Source of the DNA: Methanobacterium sp.
GTDB lineage: Archaea; Methanobacteriota; Methanobacteria; Methanobacteriales; Methanobacteriaceae
NCBI GenBank assembly: GCA_020854975.1
Contig: JAHKLQ010000033.1
Location: 1 to 8,710 of the forward strand
DNA: 8,710 nt
Reading direction: 5' to 3'
The first letter of the stretch is position 1. Every line of letters starts with the position of its first letter. The notes under the pieces are model-generated. The model was not told where the DNA came from, did not search any database, and was given only the letters and a program-made list of their open reading frames with translations. Of the stretch, positions 1 through 5,532 are shown in pieces. The position numbers were made by a program, and so were the translations under genes.

Positions 1-1035
1 ATCAATCTTCTGGGTAGGGCTTGCTTCTGGTTTATCTGCCACCAGAATATGATGGTAGGAACCGTACATGGTAGGCCGCAGTAGAGTGTTAAATCCTGCA
101 TCCACTCCTACAAATTTACGGTAACTCTGTTTAACAGTGTTTACACTGGTTAAAAGATATGATGCGTCACCTACAATGTAACGGCCAGGTTCTATGCACA
201 TAGTAGGATTGTCAATACCATACTCGTTTAGTTTATCCTGGTAAAGAGCTACAATTTCTCCTGCGAATTTTTCAATGTCCAGTAAGGGTTCTTCCGGAGT
301 GTAAGGTATTCCCAGACCTCCTCCAAAGTCAATGAATTCGAATTTCACACCTGCTTCCTGGTGTACTCGGCCAGCAACATCCATCAGAACCTGAACTGCC
401 AGTTTGAATGGTTCAGGATCTAAGATACCTGAACCTATGTGTGTGTGGATCCCCACGGGCTGGAAACCAAGGTCCTGGGCTTTTTGGTAAACTTCAACTG
501 CTTCATGTTCCATTATTCCGAACTTGGAAAGTTCACCACCGGTTATGCAGTGGTCATGGTGGCCGGCACCTACCATAGGATTAACCCGGAATGATATTTT
601 GGTTCCCTCTGCTCCTGGGAGTTCGGCCAGGCGTTCCAGCATGGACACAGAGTCCAGGTTCATGCGCACACCAGAGTCCAGGGCATATTTCAATTCTCCG
701 GTGGTGACGTTGTTACCAGTGAAGAGGATCCTTTCCGGTTGGAACCCTGCTAAAAGGGCGGTGTAGATTTCTCCAGGGGAAACTGCGTCAATACCACTTC
801 CTGATTGTTCTAAGATCCTCATAACAGCCAGGTTGGTATTGGCTTTGGCTGCATAGAATATTTGGAAGTCTGCATATTCTTGGCTGAATGCCTGGTATAC
901 TCTCTGGTAATTATCCCGCACTCGCATCTCGTCTATAACGTAAAGGGGTGTTCCGTATTCTCTGGCAAGTTCCAGGGCATCAGCACCACCGATATCCAGG
1001 TTGCCTTTTTCATTGGTTTTAAAGTGTAAGTTCAT
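1..1035 (-). CDS. lysA: Diaminopimelate decarboxylase, C-terminus cut by window edge
   Basis: Decarboxylates meso-diaminopimelate to L-lysine, the last step of the DAP route, in the cytoplasm with PLP. The 345 visible residues form an alanine-racemase-type barrel of fold type [10 protein letters not shown] at 60-66 holds the PLP lysine K64; HIGSG lies at 199-203, the phosphate-binding GGG at 238-240 and EPGR at 282-285. Family members are usually about 420-430 residues, so roughly 80 C-terminal residues, with the CESGD active-site motif, lie beyond position 1; this is an edge effect, not a broken gene. The ATG at 1033-1035 is supported by GGAGGATC at 1041-1048 on the minus strand, about 8 bases upstream. 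It follows argD in the same direction after 180 bases, with promoter-like sequence between, so it need not depend on the argD transcript. Identity is secure from the motifs. Confidence 0.96.
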   Translation of the reverse strand, partial: MNLHFKTNEKGNLDIGGADALELAREYGTPLYVIDEMRVRDNYQRVYQAFSQEYADFQIFYAAKANTNLAVMRILEQSGSGIDAVSPGEIYTALLAGFQPERILFTGNNVTTGELKYALDSGVRMNLDSVSMLERLAELPGAEGTKISFRVNPMVGAGHHDHCITGGELSKFGIMEHEAVEVYQKAQDLGFQPVGIHTHIGSGILDPEPFKLAVQVLMDVAGRVHQEAGVKFEFIDFGGGLGIPYTPEEPLLDIEKFAGEIVALYQDKLNEYGIDNPTMCIEPGRYIVGDASYLLTSVNTVKQSYRKFVGVDAGFNTLLRPTMYGSYHHILVADKPEASPTQKID

Positions 1036-1063
1036 AAAATGATCCTCCGAAAAGAAGTAAACA

Positions 1064-1097
1064 TTAAATATATCCATTTAACAGCATATAACTGTTA
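1064..1097 (-). promoter_or_regulatory. Probable lysA promoter with inverted repeat around the TATA-like core
   Basis: Read on the minus strand, TAACAG and CTGTTA form a perfect 6-base inverted repeat (1079-1084 and 1092-1097) around the 7-base core TTATATG, which could serve as a TATA box. A start about 25 bases downstream, near 1063, would leave a leader of roughly 28 bases containing the GGAGG site. A second TATA-like stretch, TATATTTAA (about 1064-1073), would place the start too close to the ribosome-binding site and is less likely. A dyad over a TATA element suits a repressor operator. That is inference. Confidence 0.45.
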
Positions 1098-1186
1098 TGA
1101 TGAATATGGAGAATAAGGGTGGAAACTAATAACCATAAAAAATAAACATGGTGAGTAAATTAGCAACATAAATAAAATTTTAGTAA

Positions 1187-1207
1187 ATACAATAAAATTA
1201 AAAAGAA
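1187..1207 (-). terminator. Likely U-tract terminator of argD
   Basis: Just after the argD stop the minus strand reads as T-runs (TTCTTTTTAATTTTATTG), followed by another T-rich stretch near 1170. Archaeal termination commonly needs only such U-tracts, and no strong hairpin is seen. It supports separate transcription of argD and lysA. Confidence 0.45.
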
Positions 1208-1215
1208 GAGGATGA

Positions 1216-2394
1216 TTAATCTGCTAATCGTCCAATAACTTCATCTAAACAGTTAGTAACATTATCGATTTGCTCTTGACTGATAACTAGTGGAGGAACA
1301 AATCGGAGTACTGTATCGGCAGTGCAGTTCACCAGCACTCCTGCATCACGCATGGCATCAACCATACTGGCACATGGGATATCCATCTCCAATCCCAGCA
1401 TCAGACCCACTCCACGCACATCTTCCACCTGACCATAGTCCTGAAAGAGTTCTTTCAACTCATTTTTAAAGTAAGCCCCATTTTCACGTGATTTTATAAG
1501 GAGTCCTTCGTTTTTAATGGTTTCAATGGATGCCACTCCAGCGGCACAGGCCAGTGGACCTCCACCGAATGTTGCAGCATGATCTCCTGGTTGGAATGCG
1601 CTTCCCACCTCTTCACTAGCCATTACAGCACCCATGGGGAAGCCGCCAGCTATGGCTTTGGCTAGGGCAGTGATGTCTGGGGTGACCTTAAAGGTCTGGG
1701 AGGCGAACATCTCTCCAGTCCGTCCGAACCCAGTTTGCACCTCATCAAATATAAGTAAAACATCATTTTCATGGCAGATTTTCTTCAACTCATCCAGGTA
1801 TCCCTCAGGAGGTATTATTATCCCACCTTCTCCCTGTACAGGCTCCACCAGCACAGCAGCAGTTTCACCACTAATGGAATTTGCCACAGCTTCCAAGTCT
1901 CCATAGGGAACATGTTTAAAACCAGGGCTAAGGGGTCCGAAGCCTTTTTTGTATTTATGCTGTCCAGTAGCGGTGATGGTGGTTATGGTTCGACCGTGGA
2001 AACTGTTTTCCATGGCTATTATCTCACCCTTACCAGTGTATTTGCGGGCCAGTTTGATGGATCCTTCTACAGCTTCTGCTCCACTGTTACAGAAGAAAGC
2101 TTTCTGATGAGGGGAAACTTCCACCAGAAGTTTAGCCAGGCGCACCTGTTCCTCAGTGTAATAAAGATTGGAGGTATGGATTAATTTTTTGGCTTGCTTG
2201 CAGATGGCCTCAACAACCCGAGGATGGGCATGTCCCACATTGTTAACCGCAATACCAGCCACACAATCAATATATGGATTTCCTTCCATATCCCACACCA
2301 CGGCCCCTTTACCCTCTTTAAGAACCAAAGGCTGCCGACCATAAGTTTGCATAACATAATCCTTATCTAAAGCCATAATCTCATTTGTATTCAT
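1216..2394 (-). CDS. argD: Acetylornithine aminotransferase
   Basis: PLP enzyme of class-III aminotransferase type that moves an amino group from glutamate to N-acetylglutamate 5-semialdehyde in arginine synthesis. All family landmarks are present: NSGAEAVEG at 103-111 (PLP phosphate), SFHGRT at 131-136, EPVQGEGG at 184-191, [11 protein letters not shown] at 217-227 with the ring-binding aspartate D217, and the Schiff-base lysine K246 in ALAKAIAGG. At 392 residues it is full length. The ATG at 2392-2394 is preceded on the minus strand by GGTGAT, a perfect match to the archaeal 16S tail, 3 bases upstream. Bacterial ArgD can also act in lysine synthesis (DapC activity). Methanogens are thought to use LL-DAP aminotransferase (DapL) instead, so an arginine role is the simpler reading despite the lysA neighbour. 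Confidence 0.94.
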   Translation of the reverse strand: MNTNEIMALDKDYVMQTYGRQPLVLKEGKGAVVWDMEGNPYIDCVAGIAVNNVGHAHPRVVEAICKQAKKLIHTSNLYYTEEQVRLAKLLVEVSPHQKAFFCNSGAEAVEGSIKLARKYTGKGEIIAMENSFHGRTITTITATGQHKYKKGFGPLSPGFKHVPYGDLEAVANSISGETAAVLVEPVQGEGGIIIPPEGYLDELKKICHENDVLLIFDEVQTGFGRTGEMFASQTFKVTPDITALAKAIAGGFPMGAVMASEEVGSAFQPGDHAATFGGGPLACAAGVASIETIKNEGLLIKSRENGAYFKNELKELFQDYGQVEDVRGVGLMLGLEMDIPCASMVDAMRDAGVLVNCTADTVLRFVPPLVISQEQIDNVTNCLDEVIGRLAD

Positions 2395-2460
2395 CCTATC
2401 ACCGTATAAATGTTATTTGTGATTGTTATCTTAATTTTGAAACCTGTTATCATATATATG
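2395..2460 (-). promoter_or_regulatory. argD promoter and ribosome-binding site
   Basis: CATATATATG at 2451-2460 is a self-complementary TATA box. A transcript start about 25 bases downstream, near 2428, gives a leader of about 35 bases ending in GGTGAT (2398-2403) before the ATG. Next to the box is ATAACAG, also found in the lysA promoter. Because the TATA sequence is palindromic it could also fire towards higher coordinates, but orientation is normally set by the flanking BRE, which I cannot judge here. Confidence 0.5.
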
Positions 2461-2486
2461 TTTAATTTAGAGGAGGAGGATGCCTT

Positions 2487-2558
2487 GTGATCCAGAGACA
2501 TCATTCACATTACCACTCCTACTTTTTGATAACTATATTATATGAATTAAGGTTATAA
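2487..2558 (+). CDS. Possible 23-residue His-rich small peptide (weak)
   Basis: A GTG-started reading frame of 23 codons encodes a peptide beginning with Q-R-H-H-S-H-Y-H-S-Y (four His, two Tyr) and ending in a short hydrophobic stretch. It is preceded by AGAGGAGGAGG at 2469-2479, the strongest ribosome-binding sequence in the window, at an ideal 7 bases from the GTG. An ATG at 2480-2482 in another frame (21 codons) sits too close to that site. No recognised family. It may be a real small protein, a leader peptide, or chance. No clear TATA box stands at the right distance, which lowers confidence. Confidence 0.22.
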   Translation: MIQRHHSHYHSYFLITILYELRL

Positions 2559-2741
2559 ACAATATAAACCCTTTCAGAATATACCACAACGTGTATTACC
2601 ATGGGAAGGGTTAAATATCCGATACGCTCATGGAATTAGTATAAAATTAATAAATGAATTAAATTCCCATGCGAAACCGGGTCTGTCTGCAGTCGCCATA
2701 TATTCCTATGTAAATATTGTCTCTGCAACCCTTAATATCAT
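2559..2741 (+). other. Non-coding upstream region with alternative pairing potential
   Basis: This stretch upstream of the 112-residue membrane protein contains no credible gene but holds nested complementary segments. CATGGGAA at 2600-2607 is the exact complement of TTCCCATG at 2664-2671, while CATGGAATT at 2629-2637 can pair with AATTCCCATG at 2662-2671 with one bulge. AAGGGTT at 2606-2612 can pair with AACCCTT at 2567-2573 or at 2727-2733. A GC-richer patch at 2668-2697 stands out from the AT-rich surroundings. This could be a structured leader, a small RNA or chance. TATA-like sequences at 2533-2543 and 2553-2560 could start transcription before it. I recognise no known riboswitch class. 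Confidence 0.3.
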
Positions 2742-2750
2742 GTGGGAGGT
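2697..2750 (+). promoter_or_regulatory. Proximal promoter and RBS of the 112-residue membrane protein gene
   Basis: CATATATT at 2697-2704 is a TATA-like element giving a start near 2725-2730, a leader of about 30-35 bases. GGGAGGT at 2744-2750 is a strong ribosome-binding site 9 bases before the ATG at 2760. It shows that an in-frame GTG at 2742 is not the start, because that codon overlaps the site. Confidence 0.5.
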
Positions 2751-2759
2751 TTACAACTA

Positions 2760-3098
2760 ATGGACAACCAAAAAATCATTTTATACATTGGCTCTATTAT
2801 TCTCTTAATAATAGGAATCTACACAATTTTAATGGGCCAAACATCCCAGGGAATGATTTGGATAGTTTTATCCTTAATTTTCCTCGCAATATCCCCTCAA
2901 TTAGGACGCCCCATCAAAGCAGCAAAAACAAGAAAGATAATCATTTTAATATGTGCTCTTATCTTGCTGGGAATCGGTGGTTACATGTTATATTTAGGGG
3001 AATTTTTAGCTGGAATAGCATGGTTAGTTGCAGGAATCCTCGGACTATTAATATCATTCATGCTAGTGGGCGATAAAGGGGTTCTGGACCCAAATTAA
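2760..3098 (+). CDS. Small integral membrane protein with two tandem hairpin repeats
   Basis: A 112-residue, very hydrophobic protein with about four membrane helices (roughly 6-25, 32-46, 60-80 and 84-103) and a basic linker at 50-59. I do not recognise a named family. Residues 5-45 and 59-99 align without gaps with 17 of 41 identities, including K, II, LL, GxY, the two glycines, the W at 34/88 and the final I-S, so the gene is an internal duplication of a 2-helix unit. There is no signal peptide, catalytic motif or metal cluster. By the positive-inside rule the basic linker probably faces the cytoplasm. It has its own promoter and is followed by a U-tract, so it is probably monocistronic. 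The ATG was chosen over an upstream GTG because of GGGAGGT 9 bases before it. Function unknown. Confidence 0.82.
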   Translation: MDNQKIILYIGSIILLIIGIYTILMGQTSQGMIWIVLSLIFLAISPQLGRPIKAAKTRKIIILICALILLGIGGYMLYLGEFLAGIAWLVAGILGLLISFMLVGDKGVLDPN

Positions 3099-3110
3099 CT
3101 TTTATATGGA

Positions 3111-3127
3111 TTTATTTTAATTTTTAG
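3111..3127 (+). terminator. U-tract terminator after the 112-residue membrane protein gene
   Basis: TTTATTTTAATTTTTAG lies 13 bases after the stop codon. It is a typical archaeal T-rich terminator with no hairpin needed, and separates this gene from the cyclophilin gene. Confidence 0.5.
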
Positions 3128-3146
3128 TCATGTTATGGGAAGGGTG

Positions 3147-3209
3147 CATATACAAGTATATTTTGTATCAAACTTTATAAACCTGGAAATTGAACGTTTT
3201 TCTGGTGAT
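3147..3209 (+). promoter_or_regulatory. Promoter region and RBS of the cyclophilin gene
   Basis: Three TATA-like elements stand close together: GCATATACAA near 3146-3155, AGTATATTTTG near 3156-3166 and TTTATAAA at 3174-3181. The first two give sensible leaders of about 30-38 bases; the third would start transcription at the ribosome-binding site itself. GGTGAT at 3204-3209 sits 4 bases before the ATG at 3214 and matches the 16S tail. Confidence 0.4.
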
Positions 3210-3213
3210 GATT

Positions 3214-3639
3214 ATGAAAAAAGCCATTATCGAAACTGATAAAGGAAATATTGAACTTACACTCTTTGAAAAAGAAGCCCCCAACACAGTTGCCAACTTC
3301 GAAAAACTGGCCAACAGTGGATTCTACGACGGATTAACCTTTCACAGAGTGATACCTGACTTTGTGATCCAGGGTGGATGTCCCAAGGGCAACGGAACCG
3401 GAGGACCAGGTTACACCATAAAATGTGAGATAAACCCTCATAAACATGGAACTGGTGCCTTATCCATGGCCCATGCAGGTAAAGATACTGGTGGTAGCCA
3501 GTTCTTCATAACCCACTCCCCACAACCCCACCTGGACGGTGTACACACGGTCTTCGGTAAAGTGGTTAAAGGCATGGAAGTGGTTAACGCCATCAAACCG
3601 GGCGATGTGATGAACAAAGTCACAGTTAAGGATGAATAA
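3214..3639 (+). CDS. Cyclophilin-type peptidyl-prolyl cis-trans isomerase
   Basis: Single-domain cytoplasmic cyclophilin of 141 residues that speeds cis-trans isomerisation of X-Pro bonds during protein folding. Signature segments are [13 protein letters not shown] at 43-55, with catalytic R45 plus F50 and Q53, GSQFFIT at 94-100 with Q96 and F98, and [12 protein letters not shown] at 106-117. Human CypA has W121 where this protein has H106; this replacement is common in prokaryotic forms and predicts weak cyclosporin binding. No signal peptide or membrane anchor is visible. Frames upstream open at TTG 3190 and ATG 3208, but GGTGAT at 3204-3209 points to ATG 3214, giving [11 protein letters not shown], the normal family N-terminus. 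Flanking promoter and terminator signals suggest its own transcript. I would call it PpiB-like but leave the symbol open. Confidence 0.95.
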   Translation: MKKAIIETDKGNIELTLFEKEAPNTVANFEKLANSGFYDGLTFHRVIPDFVIQGGCPKGNGTGGPGYTIKCEINPHKHGTGALSMAHAGKDTGGSQFFITHSPQPHLDGVHTVFGKVVKGMEVVNAIKPGDVMNKVTVKDE

Positions 3640-3645
3640 TCCTCA

Positions 3646-3664
3646 TTTCTATTTTTTTATTTCC
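3646..3664 (+). terminator. U-tract terminator of the cyclophilin gene
   Basis: TTTCTATTTTTTTATTTCC begins 7 bases after the stop and contains an unbroken run of seven T. It is the clearest terminator in the window. Confidence 0.6.
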
Positions 3665-3748
3665 TTAAATTCCAAAAACCCATTTGTCATTTGCACAGTT
3701 CATATTCTTTTAAGGTCTTAATCTTCCTCCCCATTTAATGAGAAAATA

Positions 3749-3770
3749 CATATATAATACCCATATATAG
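3749..3770 (+). promoter_or_regulatory. TATA box that predicts a leaderless transcript
   Basis: ACATATATAATA (3748-3759) is an excellent archaeal TATA box with purine-rich sequence (GAGAAAA) just upstream, as expected for a BRE. Its centre is about 26 bases before the ATG at 3780, so transcription should start at or next to the start codon. A second box, CATATATAG at 3762-3770, would start inside the gene. No ribosome-binding site is present between box and ATG. Confidence 0.5.
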
Positions 3771-3779
3771 TTTAGTTAA

Positions 3780-4070
3780 ATGAAAAAGGAAGCCAGGAAT
3801 TATCTGGAAGGATATGCCAATATCGTTATCTATGTTTTAATTATCATAGGCACCTTGCTGGTAAGTAACCTGGTATGGGCCTGGCCCACCAACACACCCC
3901 AGGTTATAATCTTCATAATGTGCCTCCTGGTGATATTCGACATTTTCAAACAGGCCCTCATGGATCCCATGAAAGGCCATAAAATAAGGAAGATTATCCT
4001 AATCCTGGTGGTTGCCCTGGTTATTATAGGAATAATTGTATTTTATATAAAGGGATGGAGATTATTTTAA
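3780..4070 (+). CDS. Small three-helix membrane protein, probably leaderless mRNA
   Basis: A 96-residue protein with a short charged N-terminus ([14 protein letters not shown]), three predicted membrane helices at roughly 14-34, 41-59 and 71-90, a loop with WAWPTNTP between helices 1 and 2, a basic loop (KGHKIRK) before helix 3 and a short basic tail ending KGWRLF. I recognise no family and no catalytic residues. The basic residues suggest loop 2-3 and the N-terminus lie inside. No other methionine occurs until residue 47, so the ATG is the only sensible start, yet nothing resembling a ribosome-binding site precedes it; the TATA spacing suggests leaderless translation. Its last 9 bases overlap the end of the convergent GAF gene. 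Function unknown. Confidence 0.75.
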   Translation: MKKEARNYLEGYANIVIYVLIIIGTLLVSNLVWAWPTNTPQVIIFIMCLLVIFDIFKQALMDPMKGHKIRKIILILVVALVIIGIIVFYIKGWRLF

Positions 4071-4598
4071 CGGATTATCGTTATAAAGGAGTTCTTTGAG
4101 AACTACCGAGTAGGTGTCTGCTATTTTTTCAGCTATTTCCAGATGTTCATCGTTATAATCATCTTCTGGATTACCAGCCACGATCTGACCCAGAATTTCA
4201 CCATCATAAATCACAGGAACGGATAAAAACTGGTTTACAGGTTCATGACCCGGGGGAAGTCCATGAGCAGCAGGATGGTTGCGTATATCATGAACGTATA
4301 GTGATCTACCAGTGTCCAGAGAGTAACCAAGCAGTCCACCGTAACTACCATCATTCAAAACCTTGAAACGGGCCTCACCCATATCTTCATATATCTGGCA
4401 TTCTTCTGTTAGGTGAGAGAAGGATATCCCTACACTATCTCCATTTTCAGGATCTACAAAGGCCACATAACAACTTTCACTTTTCAGAAGATTTCTAGTT
4501 TCATCTAAAACCAGGTCTGAAACTTCTTTAAGGGTGCTATCAGGTAACATGTCCAGGATTTTTGCTCTGAAAACTGATAATTCTTCTTCATTAATCAT
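4062..4598 (-). CDS. Stand-alone GAF-domain protein
   Basis: A 178-residue soluble protein. Residues 20-170 show the GAF pattern: a helix with [20 protein letters not shown], the strand [10 protein letters not shown] at 41-50, G-rich [21 protein letters not shown] at 84-104, then [33 protein letters not shown] at 112-144 and a closing helix. The [14 protein letters not shown] segment is typical of GAF domains in methanogen and bacterial sensor kinases, but here there is no PAS, kinase or DNA-binding part. The two cysteines (C43, C67) do not match the free-methionine-sulfoxide reductase pattern. A ligand-binding or partner-protein role is inferred. The ATG has only a weak GGGATGAT site upstream. 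It lies 81 bases downstream of the 203-residue gene on the same strand, without a strong terminator between, so partial co-transcription is possible. Confidence 0.85.
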   Translation of the reverse strand: MINEEELSVFRAKILDMLPDSTLKEVSDLVLDETRNLLKSESCYVAFVDPENGDSVGISFSHLTEECQIYEDMGEARFKVLNDGSYGGLLGYSLDTGRSLYVHDIRNHPAAHGLPPGHEPVNQFLSVPVIYDGEILGQIVAGNPEDDYNDEHLEIAEKIADTYSVVLKELLYNDNPLK

Positions 4599-4618
4599 AG
4601 AATCATCCCAATGCTCGA

Positions 4619-4677
4619 TTACCCGTACTATTGGTAAGGGTAACTATTCTATAGATTTGAAAAGTTGAGTTATAAAT
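4619..4677 (-). promoter_or_regulatory. GAF gene promoter with inverted repeat in the leader
   Basis: On the minus strand ATTTATAA at 4670-4677 is a TATA box, placing the start near 4647. Downstream of it a perfect 6-base inverted repeat, TTACCC at 4619-4624 and GGGTAA at 4638-4643, is spaced by 13 bases and includes an extra GGTAA at 4633-4637. It would lie in the 5' leader as an operator or a small hairpin. The binding factor is unknown. Confidence 0.4.
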
Positions 4678-4679
4678 AA

Positions 4680-5291
4680 TTAATCAACAGATAGAGAACT
4701 TCCTTTATCCAAAACTTCAATTAACACACCCAAAACGGATTCCATGGGTAGAATACGCTCATTTTCAACTATAACATACCAAAATGCACCTTCATGAAAA
4801 ACACGCTTTACATGTGTTATTTGGAATGGAAACCCTGCAAGTAGGGCATAACTCCCCAAAAATGGATGTTTCACAGGTTCGGTAGGTATTAGAATTTCAT
4901 CACCAACCCGTACACGTCGGGGATTAATTTTAACCATTAACCAACTATTCAAAGTTAAATCAAGGCTTTGTTCAGATTCAACCTTAAAAATAATAGTTTT
5001 TTCCCTTAGCCTTCCACCTTGATTTTTAATTTTCCTTTTAAACATTCTGAGTATCAGGGCTTCTACTTCAATCCAGGGAATTTGGTTTTCTAGTAGTTGG
5101 GCAGCTATTCCTTCATCCACAGCTTCCAGGATGACTCGTCCGGCGTGAATCTCTCGACATCGTGTTTCCATGCTAGTAGTGCGCATAGGACATTTCCAAC
5201 AATATTTATCCTCCAAAATCTCCATGATCTCTTTATAAGTAGTTTTAATCTCTTCCTGAAGTTCATCCAGTCTGTTTTGAATGTCTCCCAT
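4680..5291 (-). CDS. Conserved-looking protein with Cys cluster and C-terminal beta domain, unknown function
   Basis: A 203-residue soluble protein. Residues 1-30 form a charged helix, possibly coiled coil. C31-x2-C34-x10-C45-x3-H49 in the CWKCPMR...CREIH segment looks like a zinc or iron-sulfur site; these are the only cysteines. Residues 50-92 are helical and end in a basic patch (RMFKRKIKNQ). Residues 97-195 are strand-rich with VRVGDEILIP at 127-136, ITHVKRVF and ILPMESVLGVLIEVL, recalling the barrel of S24/S26 peptidase-like domains, but without the catalytic Ser spacing or Lys, so no protease activity is claimed. ATG 5291 is preceded by GGTGAT at 5303-5308 on the minus strand, 11 bases away. 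It is divergent from the CrtC-like gene and upstream of the GAF gene. I do not recognise a named family; DNA or RNA binding via the Cys cluster is a guess. Confidence 0.8.
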   Translation of the reverse strand: MGDIQNRLDELQEEIKTTYKEIMEILEDKYCWKCPMRTTSMETRCREIHAGRVILEAVDEGIAAQLLENQIPWIEVEALILRMFKRKIKNQGGRLREKTIIFKVESEQSLDLTLNSWLMVKINPRRVRVGDEILIPTEPVKHPFLGSYALLAGFPFQITHVKRVFHEGAFWYVIVENERILPMESVLGVLIEVLDKGSSLSVD

Positions 5292-5532
5292 AAAAAACCA
5301 CTATCACCCTATAAATGATCATAACAATAGCAATATCACCATAACTGGTCATAATAATAATGTGTCATGAGTTTTTCGCCAGTACTTTTTATGTTATATT
5401 AATATCTTCTTTATTTTACAGTTAAATTTGATTAAATGGGCTTTATGAAATTCCAAGCATAAGCTAATAAACTATGGAACTCTATAGATTTTACTAGATT
5501 CATGAGCTTTGATTAATCAGGTAGATGGTTAA
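5292..5532. promoter_or_regulatory. Divergent intergenic control region with direct repeats
   Basis: This 241-base AT-rich gap drives the 203-residue gene leftward and the CrtC-like gene rightward. TGATCATAACAATA at 5316-5329 and TGGTCATAATAATA at 5346-5359 match at 12 of 14 bases and are exactly 30 bases apart, about three helical turns, near the leftward start. ATATTAATAT at 5396-5405 is a palindromic TATA-like core. CTATAGATTT near 5482-5491 is the best rightward TATA box, giving a start near 5510. The rightward ribosome-binding site (AGGTAGATGG) is weak. No RNA gene or open frame of note is seen. Confidence 0.45.

Noticed and set aside
524..766. 80-codon plus-strand frame opposite lysA
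   Set aside because: It lies antisense to the well-supported lysA coding sequence, has no family features and no ribosome-binding site.
1634..2184. Two overlapping plus-strand frames opposite argD
   Set aside because: Both are antisense shadows of argD; their sequences look random and argD carries all expected motifs.
2668..2697. GC-rich patch as a known riboswitch or C/D-box RNA
   Set aside because: I found no box C/D pair and no match to a fluoride-type or other riboswitch core that I know; only a short hairpin (GCGA with TCGC) is present.
2740..2760. Six-codon frame MWEVYN whose TAA overlaps the ATG at 2760
   Set aside because: It contains the ribosome-binding site of the next gene and has no site of its own, so translation is unlikely.
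2717..3076. 119-codon plus-strand frame overlapping the small membrane-protein gene
   Set aside because: The +2-shifted frame has no hydrophobic periodicity, while the overlapping frame has a strong ribosome-binding site, four helices and an internal repeat.
4062..4598. GAF protein as free methionine-(R)-sulfoxide reductase
   Set aside because: The catalytic cysteine pattern of that enzyme is missing; only two cysteines occur, at unrelated positions.
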